DNA of 54,462 nucleotides from Oscillospiraceae bacterium (GTDB lineage: Bacteria > Bacillota > Clostridia > Oscillospirales > Ruminococcaceae): contig JAUNSK010000026.1 in assembly GCA_030539275.1 (NCBI GenBank), positions 1 to 54,462 on the forward strand. Direction: 5' to 3'. This document shows, one piece after another, positions 1-7,845 of the stretch (position 1 is the stretch's first letter; each line of letters starts with the position of its first letter). A program made the position numbers and the translations under genes. Below the pieces are notes generated by a model. That model made no database searches and was not told the origin of the DNA. It saw nothing but the letters and a program-made list of their open reading frames with translations.

Positions 1-838
1 CAGCTGGTATCTGCATACCGTCCGGCATCTGACCATCAGGCGGTGTCTGCATGCCGTTTGCGCCCTGTGAAGAAGTACTGTTGTCCTGAGAACCGGAGTC
101 AGTGAGTGAATCATCAGCTGTATTGCTGTCAGGGTTAAAATTCTGCTGCTTGTCCATACCGCCCATGCCTGCACCCATATTCATGCCTTCAGGCTTATAA
201 GCTTCGACTTCGCCTGACTGACCGTAATTTCTGTCAAGAAAGCCTGACTCCACATCCTCAAGCGCAAGATAAAATCCGAAATGTTCACCGTTTACATATA
301 TATCAGCAAATGTACAAAGAGAAGCCGGAACACCCATGTATGCAAACAGATCATATGACATATATTCCTTGAGATATGTGCTGTCAGCATAAATATTATT
401 GAGTACCAGTTTATCAAGTCCGTAACAGGTCTGTCCGTCAACATATTTGCCGAAGTTTACTTTCAGACTGTAGCGGTCACTGTCAGAGCCTGAGATCTGG
501 GAAAGTGATGTATTTCCTTTTGTTTTAACTCCGACATTTTTAAACGTTTCTCCGTTGATGCTGATATCAGCCTGAATAGTCGGTTTTGATACAGCATTTT
601 CAAGAAGATTGTTCCAGTCATCATCTGAGGCAGTTATATCAATTTTTATCACATCATCTGAAAACAGCTTGCTTGCATATTCAGATGATGATGTATCTGA
701 AACAAGCATTGATGAGTCAGTTACTGTTGATGACTGTACTGAGCCTGATTCTGATGATGCGGCAGAGCATCCGGAAAATATGCCGCATACAAATGACAGA
801 CACAAAATATATGAAGTTATTTTATTGATATTATACAT
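1..838 (-). CDS. CotH-family spore coat kinase-like lipoprotein, partial
   Basis: Open reading frame on the minus strand that starts at ATG 838-836 behind AGGAAGGATT and runs off the left window edge, so only the first 279 codons are visible. The N-terminus is a lipoprotein signal: a hydrophobic stretch ends in a lipobox with Cys24 (IFSGC). After a Ser/Thr-rich spacer come CotH-family features: SDDDWNNLL, INGETFKNVGVKTKGNTS, then KLVLNNIYADSTYLKEYMSYDLF and GHF/EHFGFYLALEDVE-like blocks. CotH proteins are atypical protein kinases that phosphorylate spore coat proteins, and related ones occur on cellulosomal proteins in ruminococci. A Met/Gly/Gln/Pro-rich insert (from about residue 213) precedes the edge; such inserts are common in clostridial CotH. 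The catalytic region lies outside the window, so activity cannot be judged. Gene family call is firm, substrate unknown. Confidence 0.85.
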   Translation of the reverse strand, partial: MYNINKITSYILCLSFVCGIFSGCSAASSESGSVQSSTVTDSSMLVSDTSSSEYASKLFSDDVIKIDITASDDDWNNLLENAVSKPTIQADISINGETFKNVGVKTKGNTSLSQISGSDSDRYSLKVNFGKYVDGQTCYGLDKLVLNNIYADSTYLKEYMSYDLFAYMGVPASLCTFADIYVNGEHFGFYLALEDVESGFLDRNYGQSGEVEAYKPEGMNMGAGMGGMDKQQNFNPDSNTADDSLTDSGSQDNSTSSQGANGMQTPPDGQMPDGMQIPA

Positions 839-873
839 GGTATTGAATCCTTCCTGTTATCAAACTGTTTATG

Positions 874-902
874 TATTGTATATAATTATAAAGCCGAAGT
901 GT
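874..902 (-). promoter_or_regulatory. Candidate sigma-K promoter for cotH-like gene
   Basis: On the minus strand TATACAATA (874-882) follows an ACAC stretch with a 16-nt spacer. This resembles the sigma-K pattern AC-16-CATAnnnTA with one mismatch (T for the first C), about 36 nt before the cotH-like start. Late mother-cell expression would suit a coat kinase. Read by eye only. Confidence 0.4.
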
Positions 903-1122
903 GTGCAAAAAAGTTCAGTATTATGTAAGAAATATGAAAATTAATATCTGTCCGAATAATAATTGTCTTGTGTCCATCACATTCAGTCACTGTTCTAAAG
1001 GATAACAGATGGTCATATATTATAACAGGTCATATCTACTGATCTGAAAGAATTTACCTGACCGGTAATAGTACCTGAATCAGCAGATAAATCAAAGATG
1101 TTTAAAAAGGAGGATGAATGAT

Positions 1123-2100
1123 ATGGGTGCAGATTCACTGCATGGGGGCAAAGTTTTAAGATATTTTTCACCGCAGCTCAGAGAAAGGATAGATTATGCC
1201 TGTCGGAAGTATACGCAGGATATCCATGAGATCCGTATTAAAACAGATGCACCTGTCTGTGTCAGAAGCTTCGGACAGGAATTTTTTATTTCACATGACG
1301 GAACTCTGACATCCGATGAGGAAAGATGTCTTAAATGCAGCAGCTCTGATATAGATTACAGCTTCAGGGCAGTATGTGAAAACTCAGTTTACAGCTTTGC
1401 CAGGGAGATCAGAGAGGGATTTATAACTATACCCGGGGGACACAGGGTCGGAATATGCGGAACAGCAGTTACTGATGAAGGGGAGGTAACTTCTGTTAAG
1501 AACATCAGCAGTCTTAATTTCAGAATTGCAAGACAGGTGATAGGATGTGCAGACAGAATATACAGGGAAGTTTTTTCAGACGGACCGGCAGGACTTCTTA
1601 TCGCAGGACCGCCGTCGAGCGGAAAGACCACAATACTGCGTGATCTCTGCAGGAGTCTTGCTCATCACTACAGGGTTTGTGTAATTGATGAAAGAAGTGA
1701 GATAGCAGCGGTTTACTGCGGAGAACCACAGAATGATATAGGGGCATTAAGTGATGTTTTTGACGGGTATCCAAAGGAACAGGGAATTCAGACTGCAGTC
1801 AGAGTTATGGCGCCTGATATTATAATATGTGATGAAATAGGATCAAGAGCTGATATAAAGGCACTTATAAATTCACTTCATACAGGAGTTAAAATTATTG
1901 CAACTGTACATGCTGCATCAGCATCTGAACTAAGCGGCCGCAGTCAGATAATGAAGCTTGTATCCTGCGGGGGATTTGACAAGCTTGTATTTCTTGACAG
2001 CAAAAACAGGACAGGCAAGGTAACGGACATAATGAGCAGCAGCGATTTTCTGCGTTTGTACAGTGATAAAAAACTGAAAGGAAATGCTGGTGCCTTATGA
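1123..2100 (+). CDS. spoIIIAA: Stage III sporulation protein AA, ATPase
   Basis: SpoIIIAA is the secretion-type ATPase of the SpoIIIA-SpoIIQ channel that links mother cell and forespore after engulfment. Here about 325 residues contain a Walker A motif GPPSSGKTT at about residues 161-169, a Walker B-like IIICDEIG, and the HxxH-style IATVHA segment typical of the family. The alternative ATG at 1114 directly abuts the strong AGGAGG (1108-1113); ATG 1123 has 9-nt spacing and is preferred. The stop overlaps the next start (ATGA), indicating translational coupling. First gene of a complete eight-gene operon. I found no convincing sigma-E promoter in the upstream 280 bp, although sigma-E control is the rule for this operon. 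Confidence 0.96.
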   Translation: MGADSLHGGKVLRYFSPQLRERIDYACRKYTQDIHEIRIKTDAPVCVRSFGQEFFISHDGTLTSDEERCLKCSSSDIDYSFRAVCENSVYSFAREIREGFITIPGGHRVGICGTAVTDEGEVTSVKNISSLNFRIARQVIGCADRIYREVFSDGPAGLLIAGPPSSGKTTILRDLCRSLAHHYRVCVIDERSEIAAVYCGEPQNDIGALSDVFDGYPKEQGIQTAVRVMAPDIIICDEIGSRADIKALINSLHTGVKIIATVHAASASELSGRSQIMKLVSCGGFDKLVFLDSKNRTGKVTDIMSSSDFLRLYSDKKLKGNAGAL

Positions 2101-2603
2101 TGCTTAAGCTTATTGGAATGATCATGATTATTATGACAACGAGTCTTATAGGAACAAATTTTTCAGGTGCTCTTACGCAGCGTGTCAAAAGACTCAAAAA
2201 TATAGAGATTATGTTTGATACAATGGCTACTCTGATAAAATTCAAAGCAGCAACAACCGGCGAGATACTGTCTGAACTTGCAAAGGACGCTACATTTGAC
2301 GATCTTATATTTATACATAATGCCAGAAGCAGCTATGAGGACTCAAATCCTTTTCCTCAGGCGTGGAAAGATGGTGTTGACAGTGACATTTCATTAAAGG
2401 ATGATGAAAAACAGCTGCTGTTTAGTGCAGGAAGATCTCTGGGAACCAGTGATTGTGACGGACAGCTCTCAATGCTTGAGATATACAGACACAATATTGC
2501 AGGCATGTATGAAAGAGCAAAGGAAGAGAGTGTTAATAAAGGCCGTCTGTACAGATCACTCGGAGTACTCACAGGCGTCTTTATCTCCGTTATGCTTGTG
2601 TGA
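2097..2603 (+). CDS. spoIIIAB: Stage III sporulation protein AB
   Basis: 168-residue protein with an N-terminal membrane segment (LIGMIMIIMTTSLIGTNFS) and a C-terminal one (LGVLTGVFISVMLV), enclosing a helical domain. This layout matches SpoIIIAB, which resembles the GspF/T2SS platform protein and works with the SpoIIIAA ATPase. It overlaps spoIIIAA by 4 nt and precedes spoIIIAC. A second ATG immediately follows the first, so either of codons 1 or 2 may be used. Length is close to the Bacillus protein (about 171 residues). Assignment rests on position plus topology and is secure. Confidence 0.93.
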   Translation: MMLKLIGMIMIIMTTSLIGTNFSGALTQRVKRLKNIEIMFDTMATLIKFKAATTGEILSELAKDATFDDLIFIHNARSSYEDSNPFPQAWKDGVDSDISLKDDEKQLLFSAGRSLGTSDCDGQLSMLEIYRHNIAGMYERAKEESVNKGRLYRSLGVLTGVFISVMLV

Positions 2604-2618
2604 AAGGAATGATAAATA

Positions 2619-2816
2619 ATGGAGATAGATCTGATATTTAAAATTGCAGGCATAGGAATAATTGTGGCGGTTCTGAATCTTGTTCTCAAGAGAGCCGAGC
2701 GTGAGGAGCAGGCAATGCTTACGACTCTGGCAGGACTAATAGTAGTTCTTATGATAATAGTAAATGAGATCAGCAACCTTTTCGAAACTATAAAGAGTGT
2801 GTTTGGCATATGGTAG
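2619..2816 (+). CDS. spoIIIAC: Stage III sporulation protein AC
   Basis: Very small (65 residues) protein with two membrane helices, matching the family size and fold. Sequence begins MEIDLIFKIAGIGIIVAVLN and carries the conserved KRAEREEQAMLTTLAG loop between the helices. SpoIIIAC and SpoIIIAD are related inner-membrane parts of the SpoIIIA channel. An AAGGAATGA ribosome site lies just upstream. The 3' end overlaps spoIIIAD by 7 nt. Confidence 0.95.
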   Translation: MEIDLIFKIAGIGIIVAVLNLVLKRAEREEQAMLTTLAGLIVVLMIIVNEISNLFETIKSVFGIW

Positions 2817-3202
2817 ATAAAATAATGCTTATAGGAGGACTGTGCATAGTAGCTGCCGTCCTGTGCAAGGTTATAGGCAAGTATAACAAGGAACAGTCTG
2901 TTATGCTTGCATGTGCTGTCAGTGCAATAGTACTGGGATTTGTTATAGTATACGTTACACCTGTTCTTAACATGGTATCATCGCTGTATGAATCATGCAA
3001 TATCAACTCTGATTATTCACTTATTATCTTCAAGTCCATAGGAATATGCTATATAGGCCAGTTTGCGTGCGATATTTGCAAGGACTGCGGAGAAAATGCT
3101 CTGTGCACAGCTGCAGAGGTTTCAGCTAAGGCAGCACTTCTTATACTTGCACTTCCTCTTTTTGAGGATCTTATTGATTTTATCAACAGACTGTCACCAT
3201 AA
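2810..3202 (+). CDS. spoIIIAD: Stage III sporulation protein AD
   Basis: 130-residue polytopic membrane protein with about four helices. Its first 60 residues repeat the SpoIIIAC pattern: short helix, a KEQSVMLACAVSAIV segment, then a second helix. The rest has the SpoIIIAD signature with an acidic/Cys-containing loop (FACDICKDCGENALCTAAEVSAKAAL begins near residue 85; only part quoted by motif). It starts inside the end of spoIIIAC, so translation is coupled. Role: membrane component of the mother-cell side of the feeding-tube channel. Confidence 0.94.
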   Translation: MVDKIMLIGGLCIVAAVLCKVIGKYNKEQSVMLACAVSAIVLGFVIVYVTPVLNMVSSLYESCNINSDYSLIIFKSIGICYIGQFACDICKDCGENALCTAAEVSAKAALLILALPLFEDLIDFINRLSP

Positions 3203-3215
3203 ACGGAGAATTAAA

Positions 3216-4337
3216 ATGAAAGTTATAAAATTATTTCTGGTTTGTGCTGTAATCATACTTGCCGTCTTTACGCTGCCGGTCACAGTTTATGCACAGGACA
3301 ACCTGCAGGACAGTGCAGATACAATTGATGATGTTCTTGACAGTTCATCGGGCGGATATCTGAGTGAAAATGGTATATCAGTGGGAGATCCGTCTTCCAT
3401 TACGGGGATACAGCCTAAGAGTATAATAGACAAGCTTGTGGGTGAAGTAAAGTCAAGGATACAGGCGCCGCTGAAGCTTTTTATAACACTGCTGACTGTG
3501 GTGTTTATGGCTTCTCTTGTAAACAGCCTGTGTATGCAGGGCGTAAGTTCAGGCATAGGAAATATAGCGTGTATCGTAAGTATTCTTATTTCAGTGTCGC
3601 TGCTTGCACAGCCTGTTTCACAAAGCTTCCTGGATGCAAAAAATGCCCTCAGCAGCGGCGGATTGTTTATGCTGTCATACATACCTGTAATGTCAAGTCT
3701 GATGACTGTATCAGGCAATATTGCAACGGCAGGAAGCTATAATCTTATTGTTCTTACAATTGCAGAGCTCTCAGTACAGATCGCTTCAGGCATGCTTATG
3801 CCGGCTCTCAGTCTCTGTTTATGTATTGGTATCGTGGATTCGCTCAATCCGTCTCTGTCGCTGAGCGGTCTGCTTTCAGGAATGAAGAAGGCTATTACGC
3901 TTGTTCTTGGCATGATAATGACCATATTTGTGGGACTGCTTTCGATCCAGAGCATAGTCGGAAGCTCAGCAGATTCATTATCGGTCAAAACCGGTAAGTA
4001 TCTGGTGTCAAATCTTGTACCTGTGATAGGCGGTGCTGTAAGTGATGCATATGTAACGGTAAGAGGAAGTCTCGGTGTGCTCAAAAGCGGAGTCGGAACT
4101 GCAGGAATCGTTATACTGCTTATGACGGTACTGCCTACGATAATAAATCTCTTTCTTTACCGTGCTGCAATATGGGCGGCGTCAGTTGCGGCTGAGATAC
4201 TGTCAGCAGACAAGCTCAAGAATCTTCTGCGAAGTATACAGTCTGTCTACGGAATAGCAATAAGCATAGTTGCTGCATTTATTGTCATGCTTATTGTTTC
4301 CACGGTTATTGTAATGATGATAGGGACAGGAATATAG
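3216..4337 (+). CDS. spoIIIAE: Stage III sporulation protein AE
   Basis: 373-residue multi-pass membrane protein. ATG 3216 is chosen because it follows CGGAGAA and begins a clean signal peptide (MKVIKLFLVCAVIILAVFTL, cleavage near VYAQDN). An upstream in-frame ATG at 3063 would run through spoIIIAD and has no ribosome site. After an exposed segment of roughly 80 residues there are about seven hydrophobic helices, as in SpoIIIAE, which is a transporter-like subunit of the SpoIIIA complex. Slightly shorter than the Bacillus protein (about 399). Confidence 0.94.
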   Translation: MKVIKLFLVCAVIILAVFTLPVTVYAQDNLQDSADTIDDVLDSSSGGYLSENGISVGDPSSITGIQPKSIIDKLVGEVKSRIQAPLKLFITLLTVVFMASLVNSLCMQGVSSGIGNIACIVSILISVSLLAQPVSQSFLDAKNALSSGGLFMLSYIPVMSSLMTVSGNIATAGSYNLIVLTIAELSVQIASGMLMPALSLCLCIGIVDSLNPSLSLSGLLSGMKKAITLVLGMIMTIFVGLLSIQSIVGSSADSLSVKTGKYLVSNLVPVIGGAVSDAYVTVRGSLGVLKSGVGTAGIVILLMTVLPTIINLFLYRAAIWAASVAAEILSADKLKNLLRSIQSVYGIAISIVAAFIVMLIVSTVIVMMIGTGI

Positions 4338-4354
4338 AGAGGAAGTGCTTTATA

Positions 4355-4828
4355 GTGGAATTGATGAATAAAATGATCATATCCGGATGTTTTATCGGGA
4401 TCACGGTTTCTGCTGCTGATATACTTAAACCTTCTGAAAAATTTGCAGGTAATATCCGGCTTGTGTTTGCAGCAGTATTTCTTCTTGTTTTGTTCACACC
4501 TCTGATAAACGGAAGCTTCAGTCTTTCGGATGAACTGTCAGACAGCGTCAGTGCAAATGCATATGTAAGTGATATAGAAAATGGTGTGAACAATGAAATG
4601 AAATCCATTGTAGAAAAAAATCTTTCCGCCTCACTCAGGGAGCAGCTTGCAGCTCAGAATATAAATTGCAAGGAAATTTCTGTAATTGTTAATATAGAAG
4701 ATGATTACAGCATAAATATTAGTGAGGTGTATGTAACAGGGGGGTATTCAAAAAAAACAGAGGAGGTCATCAAAAATGTTTTAGGGAAAAATGTAAATGT
4801 ATATGAGGGTGAAGCAAATGAGTATTAG
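4355..4828 (+). CDS. spoIIIAF: Stage III sporulation protein AF
   Basis: 157-residue protein with two N-terminal membrane helices and a soluble C-terminal domain (from about residue 70), whose ring-building fold in the family resembles that of SpoIIIAG. Initiates with GTG 4355, which is correctly spaced from AGAGGAAG; ATG 4364 is a less well spaced alternative. The C-terminal pattern EISVIVNIEDDYSINISEVYV is typical. Its end overlaps spoIIIAG by 11 nt. Confidence 0.92.
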   Translation: MELMNKMIISGCFIGITVSAADILKPSEKFAGNIRLVFAAVFLLVLFTPLINGSFSLSDELSDSVSANAYVSDIENGVNNEMKSIVEKNLSASLREQLAAQNINCKEISVIVNIEDDYSINISEVYVTGGYSKKTEEVIKNVLGKNVNVYEGEANEY

Positions 4829-5384
4829 TCAGTCACTTTCTGAGCGTATCAGGTCTGCTCTGGGCAAGATAAAGAATATCCGTCTGATTGTATTTCTTGG
4901 AATTGCAGGTATGATAATTATACTTTTATCAGAATTAATTCCTCCTGCTGTCAAAAAGACCAAAAACACACAAACAGCGCAGTCATTTTCACAAAACGAC
5001 TATTGCGGACGTCTTGAGAAGGAGATCCAGCTTCTGCTTGGAAAAATAAACGGAGTTGGAAGAGTAAATGTTATGCTTACTGTTGAAGGAACTGAAGAGA
5101 CTGTCTACGCACAGCAGAATAAGTCAAGCAAATCTGAAAACGGCGAAAGCAGCAGTCAGCAGGATGAGAACAGTTATATTTTTATCCAGGAGAGCGGGGA
5201 TAAGGAGGCACTTGTTGAGAAGGTTATAAATCCCGCCATCACAGGTGTTGTCGTTGTATGCGACGGCGGAGACAATGCTAAAGTAAGAGAAAGCATATAC
5301 AACGCTGTATCCGTATCACTTAACGTTCCGGCAAATAAGATCTTTGTTGCCGAGCTAGAAAAGGCAAATAAAAAACAATCATAA
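4818..5384 (+). CDS. spoIIIAG: Stage III sporulation protein AG
   Basis: 188-residue bitopic protein: one membrane helix (LIVFLGIAGMIIILLSEL, about residues 23-40) and an extracytoplasmic ring-building domain with GKINGVGRVNVMLTVEGTEE. SpoIIIAG forms the large ring in the intermembrane space. ATG 4818 is chosen over in-frame ATGs at 4797 and 4803 because GAGGGTG lies 7 nt before it. A low-complexity Ser/Glu/Gln insert (about residues 97-115) interrupts the domain, which is usual in the family. Confidence 0.94.
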   Translation: MSISQSLSERIRSALGKIKNIRLIVFLGIAGMIIILLSELIPPAVKKTKNTQTAQSFSQNDYCGRLEKEIQLLLGKINGVGRVNVMLTVEGTEETVYAQQNKSSKSENGESSSQQDENSYIFIQESGDKEALVEKVINPAITGVVVVCDGGDNAKVRESIYNAVSVSLNVPANKIFVAELEKANKKQS

Positions 5385-5398
5385 CTGGAGGTATTCAT

Positions 5399-5965
5399 AT
5401 GAAAAAACCGGCATTTATTATAGGAAAGAAACAGATTATTATGGCGTGTCTGACTTTGATCCTTGGCATAGCAGTTTATGTAAATTACGTTATAGCCGGC
5501 GGTGCTTCGCTGGCAAACAAGCCGTCAGGCAATCTTACAGATGACGATACATACGGTGATACACAGTTTGTAAATGCCGGTGAAGAGGATCTGTCAAACC
5601 TTGAGAACGTAAATGCAGAGGAGTTTTTTGCACAGGCAAGAATAGACAAGGCCGCAAGCAATGACAAAGCGATCCAGACTCTGCAGACTTGTCTGGGCGG
5701 CGGAGACATTACAAAAGAAGAGGCTGTTGTCAAGGCACTGGAGAGTGTGAATCTCAGTAAAATGACTGAGCTTGAGGACCGTCTTGAGTCTCTTATAAAA
5801 GCTCTGGGCTATGCAGACTGTCTTGTATATCTTGATGAAAATGATGCCAAAATCGTTGTACAGACTGACGGACTGGATGTCGGAAAAGCAGCAGCGATCA
5901 AGGATATAGTGCTTTCTGAAATATCTATATCTCCTCAAAATATCAGAATTTATGAAGTAAAGTAG
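5399..5965 (+). CDS. spoIIIAH: Stage III sporulation protein AH
   Basis: 188-residue bitopic protein with an N-terminal helix (IIMACLTLILGIAVYVNYVIA) and a C-terminal YscJ/FliF-like ring-building domain that binds SpoIIQ across the intermembrane space in Bacillus. Motifs include FFAQARIDKAASNDKAIQTL and the C-terminal DCLVYLDENDAKIVVQT. Start follows GGAGG at a normal distance. Last gene of the operon; no terminator follows and a new sigma-A promoter begins on the stop codon. Confidence 0.95.
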   Translation: MKKPAFIIGKKQIIMACLTLILGIAVYVNYVIAGGASLANKPSGNLTDDDTYGDTQFVNAGEEDLSNLENVNAEEFFAQARIDKAASNDKAIQTLQTCLGGGDITKEEAVVKALESVNLSKMTELEDRLESLIKALGYADCLVYLDENDAKIVVQTDGLDVGKAAAIKDIVLSEISISPQNIRIYEVK

Positions 5966-5994
5966 TTGTACAAACCGAAAAATAATGATATAAT
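5966..5994 (+). promoter_or_regulatory. Sigma-A promoter for the asp23-recN run
   Basis: TTGTAC (5966-5971), 17-nt spacer, perfect TATAAT (5989-5994), starting at the base after the spoIIIAH stop. Transcription would start near 6001, leaving a leader of about 110 nt with two hairpins. It allows vegetative expression of the housekeeping genes independent of sporulation. Confidence 0.75.
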
Positions 5995-6010
5995 ATAAGG
6001 GATTGATTTT

Positions 6011-6087
6011 ACAGGATATGCAGTGATCCTGTGAACACATGTTTTAAGTGGTCATACCGGCTGATTCATGAATCAGCCGGTATGACC
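6011..6087 (+). repeat. Leader hairpin plus perfect 38-bp palindrome
   Basis: Two inverted repeats lie in the asp23 leader. The first (6011-6032) is a 7-bp stem ACAGGAT/ATCCTGT with an 8-nt loop. The second (6050-6087) is a perfect palindrome of two 19-nt arms, GGTCATACCGGCTGATTCA and its exact complement, with no unpaired centre. No U-tract follows, so it is not a standard terminator. It ends 15 nt before the ribosome site GGAGG (6103-6107) of asp23. It may be a regulatory RNA structure or an operator. Confidence 0.85.
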
Positions 6088-6112
6088 GCGCAAATGTATG
6101 ATGGAGGATGTT

Positions 6113-6448
6113 ATGCAAAAGGATAATGTAGGTCTGCTCAGAATCTCAGAGGATGTTGTGATAAAAATAGCTGCATCTGCTATAAATGAGATCAAGGGCG
6201 TAGAGGCCATTAAATCAGACAGGGGAATATTAAAAAAATTATTTACAAGAGATGATCCGATCCGCATCAGGATTTTCGGAGATGTAATAGAACTGTCAGT
6301 TGACGTTGTAGTGAAGTATGGCTACAAGGTCATTTCTGTATGCGAAAAAATACAGCAGGCCGTTAAGTCAAGTGTTCAGGAAACGACAGGAATTACAGTA
6401 TCCAAGGTCAATATCATTGTTTCGGGAATCAGCTTTGAAAAAAAATAA
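6113..6448 (+). CDS. Asp23/Gls24-family protein (YqhY type)
   Basis: 111-residue cytosolic protein of the Asp23 (DUF322) family, recognisable by ISEDVVIKIAASAINEIKGV, DVVVKYGYKVISVCEKIQQAV and the C-terminal VSKVNIIVSGISF. Its place directly before nusB matches Bacillus yqhY, which has been linked to acetyl-CoA carboxylase control; here the accBC genes that normally precede it are absent. ATG 6113 (5 nt after GGAGG) is preferred to ATGs at 6098 and 6101 that overlap the ribosome site. Function inferred from family and position only. Confidence 0.9.
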   Translation: MQKDNVGLLRISEDVVIKIAASAINEIKGVEAIKSDRGILKKLFTRDDPIRIRIFGDVIELSVDVVVKYGYKVISVCEKIQQAVKSSVQETTGITVSKVNIIVSGISFEKK

Positions 6449-6476
6449 TGCCATTAAATTAAAGGAGTTATAAAAA

Positions 6477-6899
6477 ATGACAAGAAGAGAAGTTCGTGAT
6501 AGTGCGTTTAAAATAATCTATCAGTCACTGCTGAGAGATGATACTGCTGAGGAATTATTTGAGGCAGCAATCGAATCAGAAGAGATTCCTGTTGATGATG
6601 ATGTAAAGCTTATGGTGAAGGATGTTCTTTCAAAGGCACCACAGCTTGATGAAATGATTACAAAGTTCAGCAAAAAAAGAACGTTTCCGCGTATTGCCAA
6701 AATAAATGTTGCAATACTGAGAATTGCTTTTTATGAAATCTTATTCAATGACAGGATACCTACAAACGCAGCAATAAAAGAGGCTGTAGTATTGGCACAG
6801 AACTACTCTCAGAAGGAAGACGTGGCGTTTATCAACGGTGTTCTGGGCGCATATTCCAGAAGTTCTGAAGTATCTGACAGTGAGAATGAAGGTAATTAA
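6477..6899 (+). CDS. nusB: Transcription antitermination factor NusB
   Basis: 140-residue all-helical protein that binds boxA RNA with NusE/S10 during rRNA antitermination. It starts with the family pattern TRREVRDSAFKIIYQ, and the end has LRIAFYEILFNDRIPTNAAIKEAVVLAQNYS with the conserved FINGVLGA. AAAGGAG precedes the start. Its stop (TAA 6897-6899) abuts the ATG of the next gene, so the two are coupled. Confidence 0.96.
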   Translation: MTRREVRDSAFKIIYQSLLRDDTAEELFEAAIESEEIPVDDDVKLMVKDVLSKAPQLDEMITKFSKKRTFPRIAKINVAILRIAFYEILFNDRIPTNAAIKEAVVLAQNYSQKEDVAFINGVLGAYSRSSEVSDSENEGN

Positions 6900-7844
6900 A
6901 TGCCCCGCTATCTCGGAATAGATACCAGTAACTATACAACATCAAGTGCTTTTTACGACAGTGACAGTGATGTTATGATACAGAGCAAAAAGCTGCTTCC
7001 GGTAAAAGAGGGAGAGCTAGGACTGAGGCAGAGTGATGCTGTATTCCATCACACGAAACAGCTGCCTGAGGTCATAGAAAAACTTACATCTGACGGGTCA
7101 CTTCCTGCCGCTATAGGTGTTTCTGTAAAGCCAAGACTTGTGCAGGGATCATATATGCCATGTTTTTTATGCGGTGAGGGTTTTGCAAGATCGTTTGCAG
7201 CACTTACCGGAGTAAAGGTGTATACGACTTCTCATCAGACCGGACATGTTCTGGCAGCTTTATATTCTGCCGGAAAACAGGATCTTATACATGAAAAGTT
7301 TCTTGCATTTCATGTGAGCGGCGGAACGACCGACTGTCTTTTATGCATACCTGATGCTCAGGATGTTCTGAAGATCACATGCATAGGAACTTCACTTGAT
7401 CTTAAAGCCGGACAGGCTGTGGACAGGACAGGACTGATGCTCGGACTTAAATTTCCATGCGGTATAGAGCTGGAAAAACTGGCCGCACAGAGAACGCACA
7501 GATTCAGGACGACACCTGTACTCAAAGGGAATGACTGCTGTCTTTCCGGTCTTGAAAACAAATGCGCAACGATGAAAAAAGAGGGTATTGAATACCCTGA
7601 TATAGCAGGATTCTGTCTTGATTTTATTGGTGACACTATAATCAAAATGACACAGACGGCTCTGAGTCAGACAGGTACTCTGCCGGTTGTTTTTGCAGGC
7701 GGTGTAATGTCTGATAAACTTATAAAGGATAATATTTCCGAAAAGCTTGAGAACGGCTGCTGGTTTGCGTCTCCCGAATTTTCATGTGACAACGCGGCCG
7801 GAACCGCGCTGTATGCAAAAATAAAACAGGAGTGTACTTACTGA
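6900..7844 (+). CDS. M22 glycoprotease / TsaD paralogue
   Basis: 314-residue ASKHA-fold protein of peptidase family M22. It shows the phosphate-binding start GIDTSNYTTS, the metal-ligand pair H112xxxH116 (SHQTGH), the FHVSGGTTDCLL and VFAGGV loops, and a third ligand candidate Asp in SCDNAAGTALYA. TsaD proper makes the t6A tRNA modification and is usually about 340 residues with a HMEGH motif. This one diverges (HQTGH), and I suspect a paralogue rather than tsaD itself. It sits between nusB and xseA, where several Clostridia carry an M22 gene, and replaces folD of the Bacillus order. Substrate unknown. Confidence 0.75.
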   Translation: MPRYLGIDTSNYTTSSAFYDSDSDVMIQSKKLLPVKEGELGLRQSDAVFHHTKQLPEVIEKLTSDGSLPAAIGVSVKPRLVQGSYMPCFLCGEGFARSFAALTGVKVYTTSHQTGHVLAALYSAGKQDLIHEKFLAFHVSGGTTDCLLCIPDAQDVLKITCIGTSLDLKAGQAVDRTGLMLGLKFPCGIELEKLAAQRTHRFRTTPVLKGNDCCLSGLENKCATMKKEGIEYPDIAGFCLDFIGDTIIKMTQTALSQTGTLPVVFAGGVMSDKLIKDNISEKLENGCWFASPEFSCDNAAGTALYAKIKQECTY

Positions 7845-7845
7845 T

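Noticed and set aside
1011-1035. Two GGTCATAT copies, 17 bp apart, upstream of spoIIIAA as a sigma-E promoter
   Set aside because: CATATATT and CATATCTA resemble the -10 box but no -35 box lies at the right distance.
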